A stretch of 64,000 nucleotides of DNA from Liolophura sinensis (taxonomy: Eukaryota > Mollusca > Polyplacophora > Chitonida > Chitonidae), in NCBI RefSeq assembly GCF_032854445.1, contig NC_088304.1, positions 22,519,704 through 22,583,703 on the forward strand, given 5' to 3'. The translations under genes and the position numbers were made by a program. A model generated the notes under the pieces. That model was given only the letters and a program-made list of their open reading frames with translations. It made no database searches and was not told where the DNA came from. How positions within the stretch are numbered: the stretch's first letter is position 1; every line of letters starts with the position of its first letter. Shown in pieces: positions 43,301-54,165 of the stretch.

Positions 43301-46300
43301 AGAGATTCACTTTTTGGTACATTTGTAATGATATGACGCTTGATACATAATATTTCCTACTTTTAATTCATATGGTTTCACAAGTATCACCCTTCATATT
43401 TTGACTTATAAGTGGGCGCAAGGTCTAACTTGACTTATACCTAAAGTAGCCTTTCCAGCTTTCTACCCTGCAGTCACCCAGAAATGTACTCTTAGATATC
43501 ATAAAGCATATTTAAGGTGCAACACATGCCAGTTTTATGATTTGAAGACATTACAGCTTGCCAAGTACATGTATAAAACATGAGAAACATGTGGGACATA
43601 GGCCTACATGAGTTTACCTGCTGGTGGCAAGGCTGTGACATGTTGGCTTATCGCAAAAAACATTGTGGCAAATTCTGAGAGGCCAAAATGGCATTTATAT
43701 TAAAACCTTAATAATTCATTTATTGAAATACACGTAGCAACACCTTGTGTTAGACAGGTGTTTTTATACAAAAACAAACTTTTACATTATTACAAGGTGA
43801 GAAATGAACAAACTGTACATATACTATATACATGTTCGTGTAAGGGACCATAGAATATGTAACGTTGTCTTTCCTTATATAAAAAGAGAAATGCGCTGCA
43901 GTAAGAATAAATTTTCAGTTCACTAATGATGTTGTCGAATGTAATACCGTCAAAGCAAAGATTTAGAACTTGACAAGATCATTTTTACAACCAGTAGGCT
44001 ATATAACATGTAAGTAAGAGTTTAAAGATGCTATACTACGGAATTTTTGGCAAAAAGTTGATTAGCGCAAATCCAATCAGATTCTTGCTATTATTGTAGA
44101 ATAGCCCAAATAATTACCTTTCACAAAACATCAGCTTCATCTTAGAATGTGTTAGCTTTCAAAATCAATAGCTTCATCTTAATATGTGTTAGTTTTCAAA
44201 CCAACAGTTTCATCTGAGAATGTGCTAGCTTTCAAAATCAATAATGATGTATGTTAACTTTAAGAAGTGGCTCAACAGCAAAATGTTTTTTCAAACTTTA
44301 GAATCATTTTAACACTATAAACAGTAAAGGCATCTCTCTGATATCTCTGGTTAATGTAAATTAGAAAATTTTTTTTTATTTCATTGGCGAATATAATATT
44401 TTTTGCCTATAATCTCTGGTCCAGTCTTTTTTAGCTTAATAAATAAACTCTTTAGTACACATGTACTGACCCTCTGCCCTGACAGCCTAGCCGGTCCTCA
44501 ACATTCCGCTGCAGCAAACCTTCCAATAAACTCTTCATTTCAGGAGACATCGAGTCCGGCAACTCCACCGTCTGTAAACAAACAGTACATCCATCCAAAA
44601 TACAAAACACATCATACATTTATCCCACAGAAATCAAGAAAGGGAAACATCCCTCAGAGTTTTTCTCACACTCCACGGCCAGTCCTTGTCATCCTAGAAG
44701 ATTACAATTTGTATACATATATTACACCATAAAACAAGAGCAATATGTTAACAATTCTCAGCAAAAATACTTTTCCGAGAACAGATCGTGTTGTCAGCAA
44801 TAATGAAAGCTCGGTTAGTTCACCATCTGAAAATACAAAGTACAAAGTGAAAATATAAACTCTACAGAAGCCAGGGAAAGTCTAGAGAGCAAATTCATCG
44901 GGTAAACAGTGTTGCCTTGGCGTAAGAAATGGACAATGAACTTCTGTGCCCTTTTGGCTTTGTGTTTCTACTGACAGTATTTCTTGTGCTGATTTATTTG
45001 ATTGGCGTTTTGTTTATACGTCAACCAATTCTGATTGGTGTTTAATGCCATTATTTGTATTTTATTTATTTATTTGTTTATTTATCCGACAGGTATTTTA
45101 CCCTGTACACAACAATATTTCACTTATTTGATGGCGACAATTGGTATTTTAAGCCGCACTAGATTTGTTCATGTTTTCATTTGACTGCGGTGATGAAGCA
45201 CTCATGCATACTCGACTCTAAGTACATATACACTTACAGAACATGTAGTAAGACCATGGTCCTCTTTATAGGTTATTTGAGATAACAGGCATTTAACCAC
45301 TTTTCTACATACATGTACTAGTGCATATTCCTTGAACATAACACTGGTGAGGTTTATGGGTAGAGCATACAAACAGCACAATTCCTAATGCGTACCTGAC
45401 TTAAGGAAGATGTTTTACCACATGTTTTTATTTATTTATACGATTGGTACTGAAAGCAGTACTCGATCAAGAAAGTTTCAACTGTATTATAGCAGCCATG
45501 GATTACATGTATTCAGAGAGTTTGTGGAGATCAAAGTTCTGGCCAGAGTAAACAAATGCCCTTCCCAAGCTATCAGACACAAGGTACGAGTGTCAGAGAC
45601 AAGGTACGAGTGTCAGAGACAAGGTACGAGTATCAGAGACAAGGTACGAGTGTCAGAGACAAGGCACAAGTGTCAGAGACAAGGCACAAGTATCAGACAC
45701 AAGGCAAGAGTATCAGACAAATTTTATAAAATAAAAAAAAAATCAGTAAAATTTTGACTGCTCTGTTAATGGAATTCAATTAACATTGTGGACATGGCCC
45801 TGACGGACATTTCACTCTGAGTAGTCTGTACGGACTTGGCGAATCACTAGCTGCGTTGAGAGCGACATTTTATATCTGTGATATTTGGCTGTGATGTCAA
45901 AACATTCATCAGGTCTTGAATGTTAACATGGCTTCTTGTGGTGGGCATCGGTGCAATGAATCAAATGTTGAGCTTATTTTAAGTGTTAAACTCAATCATG
46001 TTTGTCCAACCGGACAGTCATATTTAATGTGGAACAGGCAGGGGGCTGCAGTACTTTGTACGAGCAAGCTAAGATTTCGTTGCACAATTCTTCCTTAGCA
46101 AACCCATATACACTAAGAAAATGTCTTTTGAACATCAGCAGGAAAGATAATGCAGTGTACGTCCACAAAGCTTACCACAGCAAAGCGTCAAGCTCAAAAC
46201 ATTCTGCCCTATGAAAACGTAACAGAGCTGAGTTATGTGACATCAAGCTAGCTAATATAGCAGAATGGCGTAACCAAATGCATGGCTAAGTACTGACAAT

Positions 46301-49300
46301 CATTTTCCATAAACATGTATTCTGGTGGTAAGTGTTTTAGATTTTTTTAAAGCACCTCACCAAAAACTTCTTTAGGAATTACTTCGGATTTAGTGGCTGA
46401 CTTACCATTCCCCTTAATGCAGGAATTGAACCAGTGACCTAATTGATGATAGTGTCAATCAGCTGTGGTTACACAAAACATTTAGCTTAGTGGGTCAACG
46501 CGAGTCTTCTCCTGTTTAGAAGCATAATTTAGAAAATTAATATCATCACAGACAAGGCCGTCTGGAAGAGCAGGTGCTTCAGCAGATTTTTTATAACCAT
46601 CAACCAGCAGTTAATTAGATGTATGAGATGCTTTAAGGTGGCTTACATAATCCAGGTGATTTCGCACAAACAACGTGAACTGTTTTTTCTTGTCTTCAAC
46701 ATTTCCCTGTGCTAATTGCTTTATTTTCTAAAAGTAAAAGCCTCTTGTAATTTAAAAACCAAGAGTTACATCATGCGTAGGTTGTATTGCAGCCCAGCAC
46801 ACTTGTTCTACACCCAAATGCTTTCTTTCTTTTAAATGATTTTAGACCTTGTTCAAATAAGTAAAAAAAACATTTAAAAAGAGAGAGGAAAAAAAACAAC
46901 CTGTTACATGTGCAGCAGAATGTATTACTCTGGGGTTAATAAGCTGTTTGTCATATATATGATTTGATAGGCTAAAATAGCTATTATACAAATATGAAAT
47001 ACATCTGGCATGATCACCATGCTGTCCAAAGACTGTATATATATATACTCACATACATGACATCAAGTCAATATCACATTAGATTCCTAGTTTCCCTGAC
47101 ACTGCCCACACACTATTTTACCTCCCATACCGGAACACCTTTTTCATATTTTGCCAGAAATGGTCATAAAAAGGCAAGGTCATCATGAACCATGGCAAAA
47201 ATAATGGTTATGAAAAATGAAAATTATTCTGCTGCCTGCACCAATTTTATAAAATACTGTGCGGAAAACAAGGAATCGAGTGTCCTTGACCTAAAAGACA
47301 ACTGTTTCCTTTTTCTATATATTATATGTACAAGCCAATGCACTGTTAAGTTATCATATTCGTGGTTCAGCATTTAGGTAGCTTTGGAGACGAAGGCTAA
47401 ACAGAATGATGAAGCACCCAGTTTCAATTGTGAAGCTCCTGGTGTTTAATACATATACTCAACAAAAATATGAATGCATGAAGCAATTTTAGATTAGTTT
47501 CTCTCAGTATTAAATAACGTGTTAACTCAACAATTAGGGTAATTATTCATTATCAGCTGTGGCTTCCATTTCCACCAGATTTTCAAATTTTAAGGCAATA
47601 ATCCACCTGCTTGATGGTAATGTGAAAACAGAGTGTGCGGTTATCAGAGTTTGCGCTCTTCATGACGCTAATGGTGGACACACTTGGTACTGAGTTCTGT
47701 GATTACTCATTGTACATTTTTGTTGAGTACATTTACCTGATTGGTACTTAATGCGTTACTCAAGATATTTTCACTTAAATCAAGGGGTCAGGTATATGGT
47801 TATAGGAAAGCGGAGAATCCCGAGTAAACCACTGCCTTTCCCCCAGAACCTGTTAATTTATTTATTTATTTGATTGGTGTTTTATGCCGTACTCAAGAAT
47901 ATTTCACTTATACGACGCCAGCCAGCATTATGGAGGGTGAAAACCGGGCCGAGCCAAGGGGAAACCCTTGCTGCCAAACCTCCCAGTACCTGTTAAGCCT
48001 CCTTACTTATACCCACAGATGAAACAATGAGAGCTGATTCAAACAAGATACCTCCTAGGTCAAGGGCCTGATAGTCACAAGGAAACTGAGCTCTATTAAA
48101 CAGTCTGAGCCAATAAGGCTTCTTGGCTTTTCATAATATTAAGCTTTTTTATTATTACATGGTAATTAAATTATACATGTACGTAGATGTGAAATATCAA
48201 AGACAGGTTTTTCATTCAATTCTCAAAATACAATTTAATTTTAATAGATGCCATTCTAACAACTGATGAAGGAAGCAATGAATTTGTACTTAATAAAATG
48301 TATAAATAATTTTAACACAAAAATGAAAAAGTTCTTTCTAATAAGAAGCAAATAACATGCTTTGAACACATTTTACAGCCAAAAAAATATATATATACAT
48401 ATATACAGAATAAATGCAAAGAAAAAAAAAGTAACAAATTGCAGAAATCTAGGTTTAAGCTACTACGCATACTGACTGCATCATGCGTCTAAACTAGTGT
48501 GTAGACTGCGATCACATCACTTGATCCAGCAGCAGAACACTATCTGCTTTAATATGGAGCTGTCAGGAACTCAAAAAGTTTCAGTACACATAGATCCCTG
48601 ACTCGGGATTATTAAAAGAACACGAGAAAAAATTCATATTTGACATCAAACGGAATTTTAAAAAGAGTACTGCTGGTCTGGGGCTTTTGTGATCTCAGTT
48701 TGAAGCTGGACAGGGTTTATTAAAACAATAAATTAAAATTTGAAACACAAATTTATTTAAGTTCTACTGAGTGGGTGACTGAAAAATCATATTAACAAGA
48801 TAAATGTCAACAACTTGACAATATTTTTTTATATTTATGTCACAAATGTAGTGATTATCAAAAAATTGAAAAAAAATTAAGATCAAATCAGTATATACTA
48901 CAAAAACTTGCCAACACTTTCAAGCAATATTCAAATTTTTTAATAAAAGGAAAATAAATGAGAGATGTGAATCGAGGCTTGTACGCCAGCTGTATAGTCC
49001 TGTCACCCGCTCTCTAAAGCTATGTCTGAAATGTTCACGAAATGGCATGTAGTCCAGCTTCAACGTCTAGCACAAGACGACCAATGAGAAGTTTTAGTAG
49101 CTTAATACCTACACTTACCATGGTCATCGTCATACGGTCAATCTCATGCTTGTCTTTGGTTTTTTGCTGTCGGAACGGACTGTGCCTGAAAAAGACAACA
49201 AAACGTGACATTTGTGTTGGATAAAGAATTTAGAAATAAACAAACAGGCCTCCATGGCCGAAGAGGTCAGCACGCCACCATGGTGCAATGACCCAGAAGT

Positions 49301-52300
49301 CTCTCCCCAGTGTGGTTGCTGTGAATTCAAGTCCATCTCATGTTGGCTTCCTCTCCGGCCGTACGTGGGAAGATCTGGCAACAACCTACGGATTGTCGTC
49401 GCTTTTCCCCCCGGGTTCTGCCCAGTTTCATCCCACCATAATGCTGGTTGCCATTGTATAAGTGAAATATTCTTGAGTACGGCGTAAAGTACCAATCACA
49501 TACATGTAGTAGACAATGTGACATCACAGTGGGGTACACACCAGTAATTCTTCGTGTTCTTAGGACAAACATTAGGAGCGCTGAAAGCTAAACACTACAT
49601 TTATATCCCAGCGTCTGATAAAAGATATTGGTGTGTTGTTCATGAGGGCAAACACACCAGACTCCTAGTTTTCTCAAATCGATCACCACCTGCACACCAT
49701 TTTACGTACCGGAGATTAAAGGTATGCCAGCAACTTGTTGACAGTAGTGGGTTTCAGCATAATTCTTATGCACCGTGTATAAGTGAAATACTCTTGAGTA
49801 TGACGTAAAATACCAATAAAATAAATAAATGAATGAATATTTGGCTGTAATTTTTCAAGGTACACATCAGCTACAACTGATCGTAAACTCTTCAAATGAC
49901 ATTAATTGCACCACTTGGACAGAGAGAAATTGTAAGGTGACATTAACTTCGAAGTTTTAATCTGATTCTAACAGTTTGTATAAATGGACAATGTACCAGT
50001 CAATAACTTTAGCATAAACTGGAACAGTTTCTGAACAATGAATATTCATACGTGATGAGAATATCTCATGTGATGAGATCATACACTGTATGCATGATAA
50101 TCTCAAATCTGGGAAAATAACACTTGATCAACTAGTACAGTTACAAACATAGGAGAAACTTAAATTACTCCATTACAACAAAGAAGTTTATACTTCACCT
50201 GTTTCATCATCAATTCTTAATAATATTAACCAGCATAAAGTGTTCGAGGACCTGCTTCAACTCGGATCTGATATAGGTGTTTTCAATTTTGGCGATTATG
50301 CGCTCAAACAGCGCGCTGCTGTTCAGACAAGTGTAATGGCAGTAATAACATGCAATGAAAATCTCTGCTACGACTGCTGTACGCTAATTACTTGAGATTG
50401 TCTTTTCGCTGAGCTAGACATCATTTTCCTGCTTCATATGTGGGTTTGCTTCAACTCTAAATGTACGACCAACATCCGAGGGAAATGATGGGAGAGCAGG
50501 AAAGCGTAAATGTCATGTCAGCTGGCCGTTAATCTAGCGTCAAGCCAATGAGGAAATAAATAGAGCTCCTTGGATCTGCCCTGTTGCTGAGTTTTACTGA
50601 GTGTTGCTGAGTGATCACATGACGAATTCATTCCGAGCAATTTGACTGGCTAATGCGCCTGTGGAAAATACGATCAATGCCATGCCTGCCAGGTAAAGGA
50701 CTCTTGTACATACGTGCTTTCGCTGATCATTTAACCGGAAAACAACATTATCCCAACATGTGTTCTCTCCCAGAGTTTACAACTGCTTCATTTGAAAAAA
50801 AAAAACAACAACCCAAACCATTTTCATCATCTGGCATTTCAAAGCAATGAACGCTCGCGATGAACTGTACGCTCCACTGGGTCGAACCTTATCCTTGCTT
50901 TTGTGAATTACCCCACTGTTAACAACGGCATTATATCAATATTACAATTAACGTCTTAAACATGCACCATGCATTTGTGAAGTGGGTTCGCTTCATATAA
51001 TGTTTAACAGTTCTTCAAACATTTATCACCTCATTTATGCATGGGCCGAACTTGTACAAAGTAAACTCGTCAGGTTAAATTGACTGGTGCATGCAAGCGC
51101 AGCTCTGTGATTGCACTCGGGAATTGCGAGTTGTAAGTGCAGCTATAAGGTCACACATTACTGCATAAAGTGCAGCTCAAGTAAACCTACCTGTGTATTC
51201 ATTCCGAATGTTCGTTAAGTGCATGCACAGTAGGTCACACGCTGCTGCATAATGTGCAGCTCAAAAAACCTACCTGTGTATCCATTAAAAAAAATGTTTT
51301 TCTTTTTTGTTTTTTTTTTTTGATTGGTGTTTTATGCCGTACTCAAGAATATTTCACTTATACGAAGGTGGTCAACATTACAGTGGGAAGAAACAGGGCA
51401 GGACCCAAGGGAAACCCACAACCATCTGCAAGTTTTCTGCCTGACCTCTCTACGTACGGTTGGAAAGAAAGCCGAAGATGAACTGGACTTGAACTCCCAG
51501 TGACCACTGCTGGGTGTTTTGCTTTATCTGATTGATGATACATGTATATCTTGGGGAAAATTCTGCTGACACATAATAACTGAGCCCAAATACATTATCC
51601 TTCCATGAGATATGATTCGCGCAATACAGACATTAAAGATCTAAAAACATTAAAACTGAAAAACTGTATACCCTTCTTTGTTTTCGTTTCCATAACAAAG
51701 TACACGTAGATTTTCACTATCTCTAACTTTAATCGTCACGCTGCCTCACTGTAAAACAATGCCTGACCGCCACCAGAAAATGGAATTGCCAAATTCATCC
51801 TGCTGCGCGTGGAAAAAGTTTACAGTACAGCTCAGGCTAAAAATCAGTAGTTTACCACTTGTATCATGCTCCAAGATACTGAATAACGCTCCACTGGTGC
51901 ATGACAAACCTTCTACTGAGCTGTGTTGGAGACATGCTGAGGTGGGCAGAATTATTGTCCCGGGTGTGAGTATAGTCAGGTCTACTGACTAATCCCAGCT
52001 AGTTTGCAAGTGAAGGTGTAGTCCCCATGTATTCAGCTATGTGAACATAGGCTAGCCGTGAAAAGCGGAAAGTTAATCTTCCAGTATGTAACCTACTTTA
52101 GCAAAACAAAATCAATTCATCCACTAGATTAAGCGATTTAATTAAGGGAGTAAATATGCAATCAAAGTCATTAACTGGTATCGGCTGTCAGTTTGAATAA
52201 GCATTTATGTTATGCCATATAGAACCTTACAGCAGCCATTTTATAGCATACTCGCCAAATCATCACATAAAGTTTACAAAGCAACATGATTTTCTTGTGA

Positions 52301-54165
52301 ATAAAGCATGTGCAATACTGCACGCCTCCCGCCCCGGATATCGCCCAAACACAGGCAGACAGCAGTCTTGTGTGGCCGTACCTTTGTGTGATCCTTCAGT
52401 CATGTCATTTGTCGCATTTGTATAAAAAAAAAAAACTAAATAATATCATGTATTTACATTAATGTAAGGCTCTTATCTAAAGAACTAAACAAATCTTGTT
52501 TCTCATTTTTTCCCACGTTTGTATGTGAAATTCGTATTGAAATACCGTGATGTTGTTGTTGTTGCATGGCATATCAGGTTAGAGTGTCAATTTTGTCTGC
52601 TAAATTACTGAGTGGGATATGATTTTTCGCTGGCAAATGAGCCCCACAAAAAGGGAAACCTTCAACGGTAGAAACGAAAGATATTTGTCCACTTTTAAAA
52701 GAGATGAAGGATGAGTTAGTTTTAGCAGACAATTATCATATGGACTCGCTCATAAATCATTACTTTAAAAGAAGATTGTCACATTGCAATCAAAAAGACA
52801 CACACCAGATATTTTACTTCATGTTTCATGTACGGTGTTAGTCTTTCAAAAATTCTTTTAAATCATTCTAATAAAGAACTAAATTTTCGCCATCAATGTC
52901 CCGGAGCTCTCTACAGGCGCCCTACAAAACTCTCTTAAAAAACCTCTAGGGTCATGCTAATCTGCTGGATGGTTTTGCCTTTTACCCTGAGCTGAACAGC
53001 AGTTCAGAGTAGTTTATAAAGCATGCTGACCCAGGAGCCTCTCACCAATGCGGTCGCTGTGAGTTCAAGTCCAGCTTATGCTGGCTTCCTCTCTGGCCGT
53101 AAGTGGGAAGGTCTGCCAGCAACCTGCGGATGGTCGTGGGATTCCCCCGGGCTGTGCCCGGTTTTCACTCACCATAATGCTGGCCGCCGTCGTATAAGTG
53201 AAATATTCTTGAGTACGGCGTAAAACACCAATAAAATCAATAAATAAATAAAGCATGCAGGAAAACGTGTGTTGAAAACATCTTACTGAGTTTACTTACC
53301 CTTTGAGTAGTTTATAAAGCATGCAGCCGAATGAGAACCAGTCCGCACTGGAGTCATACGCTGTGCCCTTGGATAAAACTTCGGGAGCCATGTAGCCATG
53401 GGTACCGCTGGAAAAAGTGAGCATATCTAGAATTAGGAAATGCAAAAATAAATATGAATTAAGAAAAATGAACTTTCTATACTACTGTCTGTAAATTTTC
53501 ATTCATGCGGCAGTGTCAATATAGGAGGTCTCAATCAACGTATGTCTGTCTGTCTGTCTTTCTGCATGTATGTCTGCATGCCTGACTGTCTGCCTGTCTA
53601 TCTGTATGTCTGTCCATCTGTATGTATGTATGTCTATGTATGTCTGTATGTCTGTCTGTCTGTCTGTATGTATGCATGTCATGTTCAAAAACTTTTCAAG
53701 CTAATTTCACTAGAGGCCTGACTGATGCATGTCAGATAACACAAAAATGACAAATTTCTGCAAAACTAAACGTACAACAATTTTGTCCTCCTCAGTAAGA
53801 TGTTTGTATAGGTAAATGCTCTGGGTATTCATGAAAAGTGACCGTGTTGGAGTCATCATCTACACTGATGAACCACTGTATCCAACGGGAATCTACAAAA
53901 GTCCTGGTCCTAGTCTGGGGTTGAACCCACATCTCTTTAAACTCTTGTAAATACAGTATGAAATGACTCTGTCTGGAATCTGTACATCCCGTTCATCAAT
54001 AAGACACTGTATTAAAACATATCGCCCTTCCCCCATCAACACTTTATAAACACTTGAGGGAGATACTCACACACTTGCATGAGGCTTCTTCTTGGAGAAA
54101 TCACATGCCAGCCCTAAATCTGAGATCCTTACATGTCCACCCTCATCCAGGAGAATATTCGCCGG
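37194..54165 (-). CDS. G-protein-coupled receptor kinase, GRK2/GRK3 (beta-adrenergic receptor kinase) ortholog, 3' nine exons
   Basis: Nine minus-strand exons join in matching phases to 381 codons plus the stop. They correspond to the GRK2 segment from P-A-N just after the catalytic HRD-type loop to the C-terminus. Visible features: DLGLACDF (GRKs have DLG where most kinases have DFG), the APE motif in [16 protein letters not shown], the AGC-kinase tail '[20 protein letters not shown]', the returning RGS-homology helix '[17 protein letters not shown]', and a pleckstrin-homology domain with basic '[14 protein letters not shown]'. The final helix is '[10 protein letters not shown]', and the end is SNGS. 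This kinase phosphorylates activated GPCRs and is recruited to membranes by G-beta-gamma and phosphoinositides through the PH domain. Residue identity with vertebrate GRK2 is high in the kinase tail and lower in the PH domain. Upstream exons (N-terminal RGS domain, N-lobe) are beyond the window. Confidence 0.96.
37374..38439. other. GRK2/3 last intron with a SINE A fragment
   Basis: It contains a partial family A SINE (37695-37855, minus orientation) with 'ggtcggagaggaagccagcc' and a reverse B box. The remainder is A+T-rich. Confidence 0.7.
37695..37855 (-). repeat. SINE family A, head and middle only
   Basis: 'gggaaatccacgaccctctg', 'ctgctggcaggccttccc' and 'gggctgaacttgaaatcac' (reverse B box), then 'gggaggctcctgggtcattg'. 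The 3' tail is missing. Confidence 0.75.
38440..38556 (-). CDS. GRK2/3 exon: PH domain central strands
   Basis: The acceptor 'tctttcag' precedes 38556; the donor 'gtaagt' follows 38440. There are 39 codons in phase 0, '[18 protein letters not shown]' and '[15 protein letters not shown]', which align in order with the beta-strands of the GRK2 PH domain. Confidence 0.9.
38615..38745. repeat. (AAT)n-rich imperfect microsatellite
   Basis: Runs of 'aataataat' are interspersed with 'aacgatataat', in the GRK intron before the PH central exon. Confidence 0.9.
38937..39142. repeat. 15-bp tandem repeat, about 14 copies
   Basis: Unit GGGATATGCTGATCA, perfect to near-perfect; some units read GGGATTTGCTGATCA. 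Each contains the palindrome TGATCA. Two forward frames are open (Y-A-D-Q-G and M-L-I-R-D pentapeptides), but this is GRK intron and the array is on the non-coding strand of the gene. Confidence 0.97.
39468..39622 (-). CDS. GRK2/3 exon: start of the PH domain
   Basis: The acceptor 'gatgttttag' precedes 39622; the donor 'gtaag' follows 39468. It encodes '[20 protein letters not shown]' and '[17 protein letters not shown]', matching the DCIMHGYM..PFLTQWQ region of GRK2. Confidence 0.95.
39684..40180. repeat. ~65-90 bp tandem repeat, about six copies
   Basis: Units share 'cccacttttctaaacagcag', 'ccagatacctgtgtcacacc', 'catgtatctaaaccgccc' and 'tttttacccgggcaaac'. It lies in the GRK intron immediately 5' (gene direction) of the first PH exon. 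Confidence 0.85.
40225..40412 (-). repeat. SINE family B, degenerate copy
   Basis: 'cacattatactgacagcggg', 'gcgccaagcgaggcac' and 'gtatgacctgaccac' follow the order seen at 27541-27905. Confidence 0.7.
40413..41210. other. GRK2/3 intron
   Basis: Low-complexity 'ttgttgttgtt' near 40555-40572; a T tract near 41150. The hydrophobic frame at 40441-40656 has no support as a gene. Confidence 0.5.
41211..41370 (-). CDS. GRK2/3 exon: C-terminal part of the RGS-homology bundle
   Basis: The acceptor 'tttacag' precedes 41370; the donor 'gtaagt' follows 41211. It encodes '[20 protein letters not shown]' and '[19 protein letters not shown]', closely matching GRK2 in this segment. Confidence 0.96.
41371..42100. 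other. GRK2/3 intron
   Basis: No exon or repeat was recognised. Confidence 0.5.
42111..42378 (-). repeat. SINE family A, full-length with 8-bp target-site duplication
   Basis: A complete inverted copy with reverse A box 'ccaactgagccacggaggct' and reverse B box 'ggacttgaactcacagc'. The direct repeat ATGAATCA flanks it at 42103-42110 and 42379-42386. The poly(TTTA) tail is very short. Confidence 0.9.
42504..42666 (-). CDS. GRK2/3 exon: AGC-kinase C-tail
   Basis: The acceptor 'ttgtgtag' precedes 42666; the donor 'gtgagc' follows 42504. It encodes '[15 protein letters not shown]', '[19 protein letters not shown]' and '[16 protein letters not shown]'. The stretch from [20 protein letters not shown] onward appears identical to the vertebrate sequence as I remember it. 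Confidence 0.97.
42716..43040 (-). repeat. SINE family A with an internal 40-bp duplication
   Basis: A (TTTA)n tail and the family body, but the segment 'cactaccatccacaggttgc', then 'tggcagagctgtagct', is present twice in tandem (about 42830-42909). This makes the copy longer than the others. Confidence 0.85.
43041..44470. other. GRK2/3 intron
   Basis: A+T-rich. A weak ~55-bp repetition of 'cttcatcttaatatgtgttag' and 'ctttcaaaatcaatag' lies at 44128-44250. Otherwise nothing was recognised. Confidence 0.5.
44471..44571 (-). CDS. GRK2/3 exon: kinase C-lobe end
   Basis: The acceptor 'gtttacag' precedes 44571; the donor 'gtcagt' (weaker than GTAAG) follows 44471. It encodes '[20 protein letters not shown]', then '[14 protein letters not shown]', with the conserved 'DRLG' kinase subdomain XI motif. 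Confidence 0.95.
44572..45055. other. GRK2/3 intron
   Basis: No exon or repeat was recognised. Confidence 0.5.
45058..45140 (-). repeat. SINE family A, 3' fragment
   Basis: A (TTTA)n tail, 'ccgacaggtattttaccctg' and 'caacaatatttcacttattt'. Similar short tail fragments occur near 45420-45500. Confidence 0.6.
45578..45720. repeat. 20-bp tandem repeat, about seven copies
   Basis: Unit ACAAGGTACGAGTGTCAGAG, with later units drifting to 'acaaggcacaagtatcagac'. Confidence 0.93.
45721..47734. other. GRK2/3 intron
   Basis: About 2 kb without an exon or repeat family that I can support. Confidence 0.5.
47735..48120 (-). repeat. SINE family C interrupted by SINE family A
   Basis: The outer part matches the family C copy at 8160-8390, including 'gtcaagggcctgatagtc' and 'cagtctgagccaataagg'. 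A family A fragment is nested at 47855-47985 with (TTTA)n tail and 'cgacgccagccagcattatg'. The family A insertion is therefore younger than this family C copy. Confidence 0.7.
48121..49118. other. GRK2/3 intron
   Basis: A+T-rich; no exon or repeat was recognised. Confidence 0.5.
49119..49185 (-). CDS. GRK2/3 exon: short C-lobe exon (activation region to helix)
   Basis: The acceptor 'gtctttttcag' precedes 49185; the donor 'gtaagt' follows 49119. It encodes '[18 protein letters not shown]', then TMTM. The exon is only 67 bases long. Confidence 0.95.
49246..49500 (+). repeat. SINE family A, near full-length
   Basis: Head 'aggcctccatggccgaagag' (mutated A box) and B box 'gtgaattcaagtcc', body 'cttcctctccggccgtacg', and 3' end 'gagtacggcgtaaagtacc'. 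Confidence 0.88.
49705..49840 (+). repeat. SINE family A, 3' half with internal deletion
   Basis: 'gtatgccagcaacttgttg', 'agcataattcttatgcacc', 'gtataagtgaaatactcttg', and an AAATAAAT tail. Confidence 0.75.
49841..51315. other. GRK2/3 intron
   Basis: A direct repeat of about 60 bp around 'aagtgcagctcaagtaaacc' and 'ctacctgtgtattcattc' occurs at 51168-51210 and 51250-51290. No exon was recognised. Confidence 0.5.
51318..51515 (-). repeat. SINE family A, 5' head lost
   Basis: 'gattggtgttttatgccgta', 'ctcaagaatatttcactta', and reverse B box 'ggacttgaactcccagtg'. The A-box end is absent. A T-tract sits in place of the usual (TTTA)n tail. Confidence 0.85.
51516..53006. other. GRK2/3 intron
   Basis: No exon or known repeat was recognised; short A tract at 52423-52435. 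Confidence 0.5.
53007..53026 (-). repeat. Duplicated GRK exon-end fragment in the following intron
   Basis: GAGTAGTTTATAAAGCATGC at 53007-53026 is identical to exon sequence at 53305-53324 (codons for C-M-L-Y-K-L-L on the minus strand). The match continues by two bases (AG) after the inserted SINE at 53251-53260, giving 22 identical bases before insertion. Confidence 0.95.
53027..53250 (+). repeat. SINE family A inserted in the exon-derived fragment
   Basis: The copy begins just after the A box ('tgacccaggagcctctcacc'), has B box 'gtgagttcaagtcc', the full body and an AATAAATAAAT tail. The direct repeat ATAAAGCATGC on both sides (53016-53026 and about 53249-53259) is the target-site duplication. 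Confidence 0.9.
53300..53407 (-). CDS. GRK2/3 exon: APE motif and helix F
   Basis: The acceptor 'cactttttccag' precedes 53407; the donor 'gtaagt' follows 53300. It encodes '[20 protein letters not shown]', then '[16 protein letters not shown]'. A fragment of at least 20 bases from its 3' end is duplicated in the following intron (see 53007-53026). Confidence 0.96.
53535..53680. repeat. (TGTC/TGTA)n microsatellite
   Basis: Imperfect TGTCTGTCTGTATGTATG repeats in the GRK intron between two kinase-domain exons. Confidence 0.95.
53681..54070. other. GRK2/3 intron next to the DLG exon
   Basis: It includes a weak SINE-like tRNA end ('ctggggttgaacccacatc') near 53919. No exon was seen. Confidence 0.45.
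54071..54165 (-). CDS. GRK2/3 exon: DLG motif / activation loop
   Basis: The acceptor 'gtttttgcag' precedes 54165; the donor 'gtgagt' follows 54071. It encodes '[20 protein letters not shown]', then '[12 protein letters not shown]'. The asparagine of the catalytic loop and the Mg-binding Asp of DLG are present. Confidence 0.96.
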
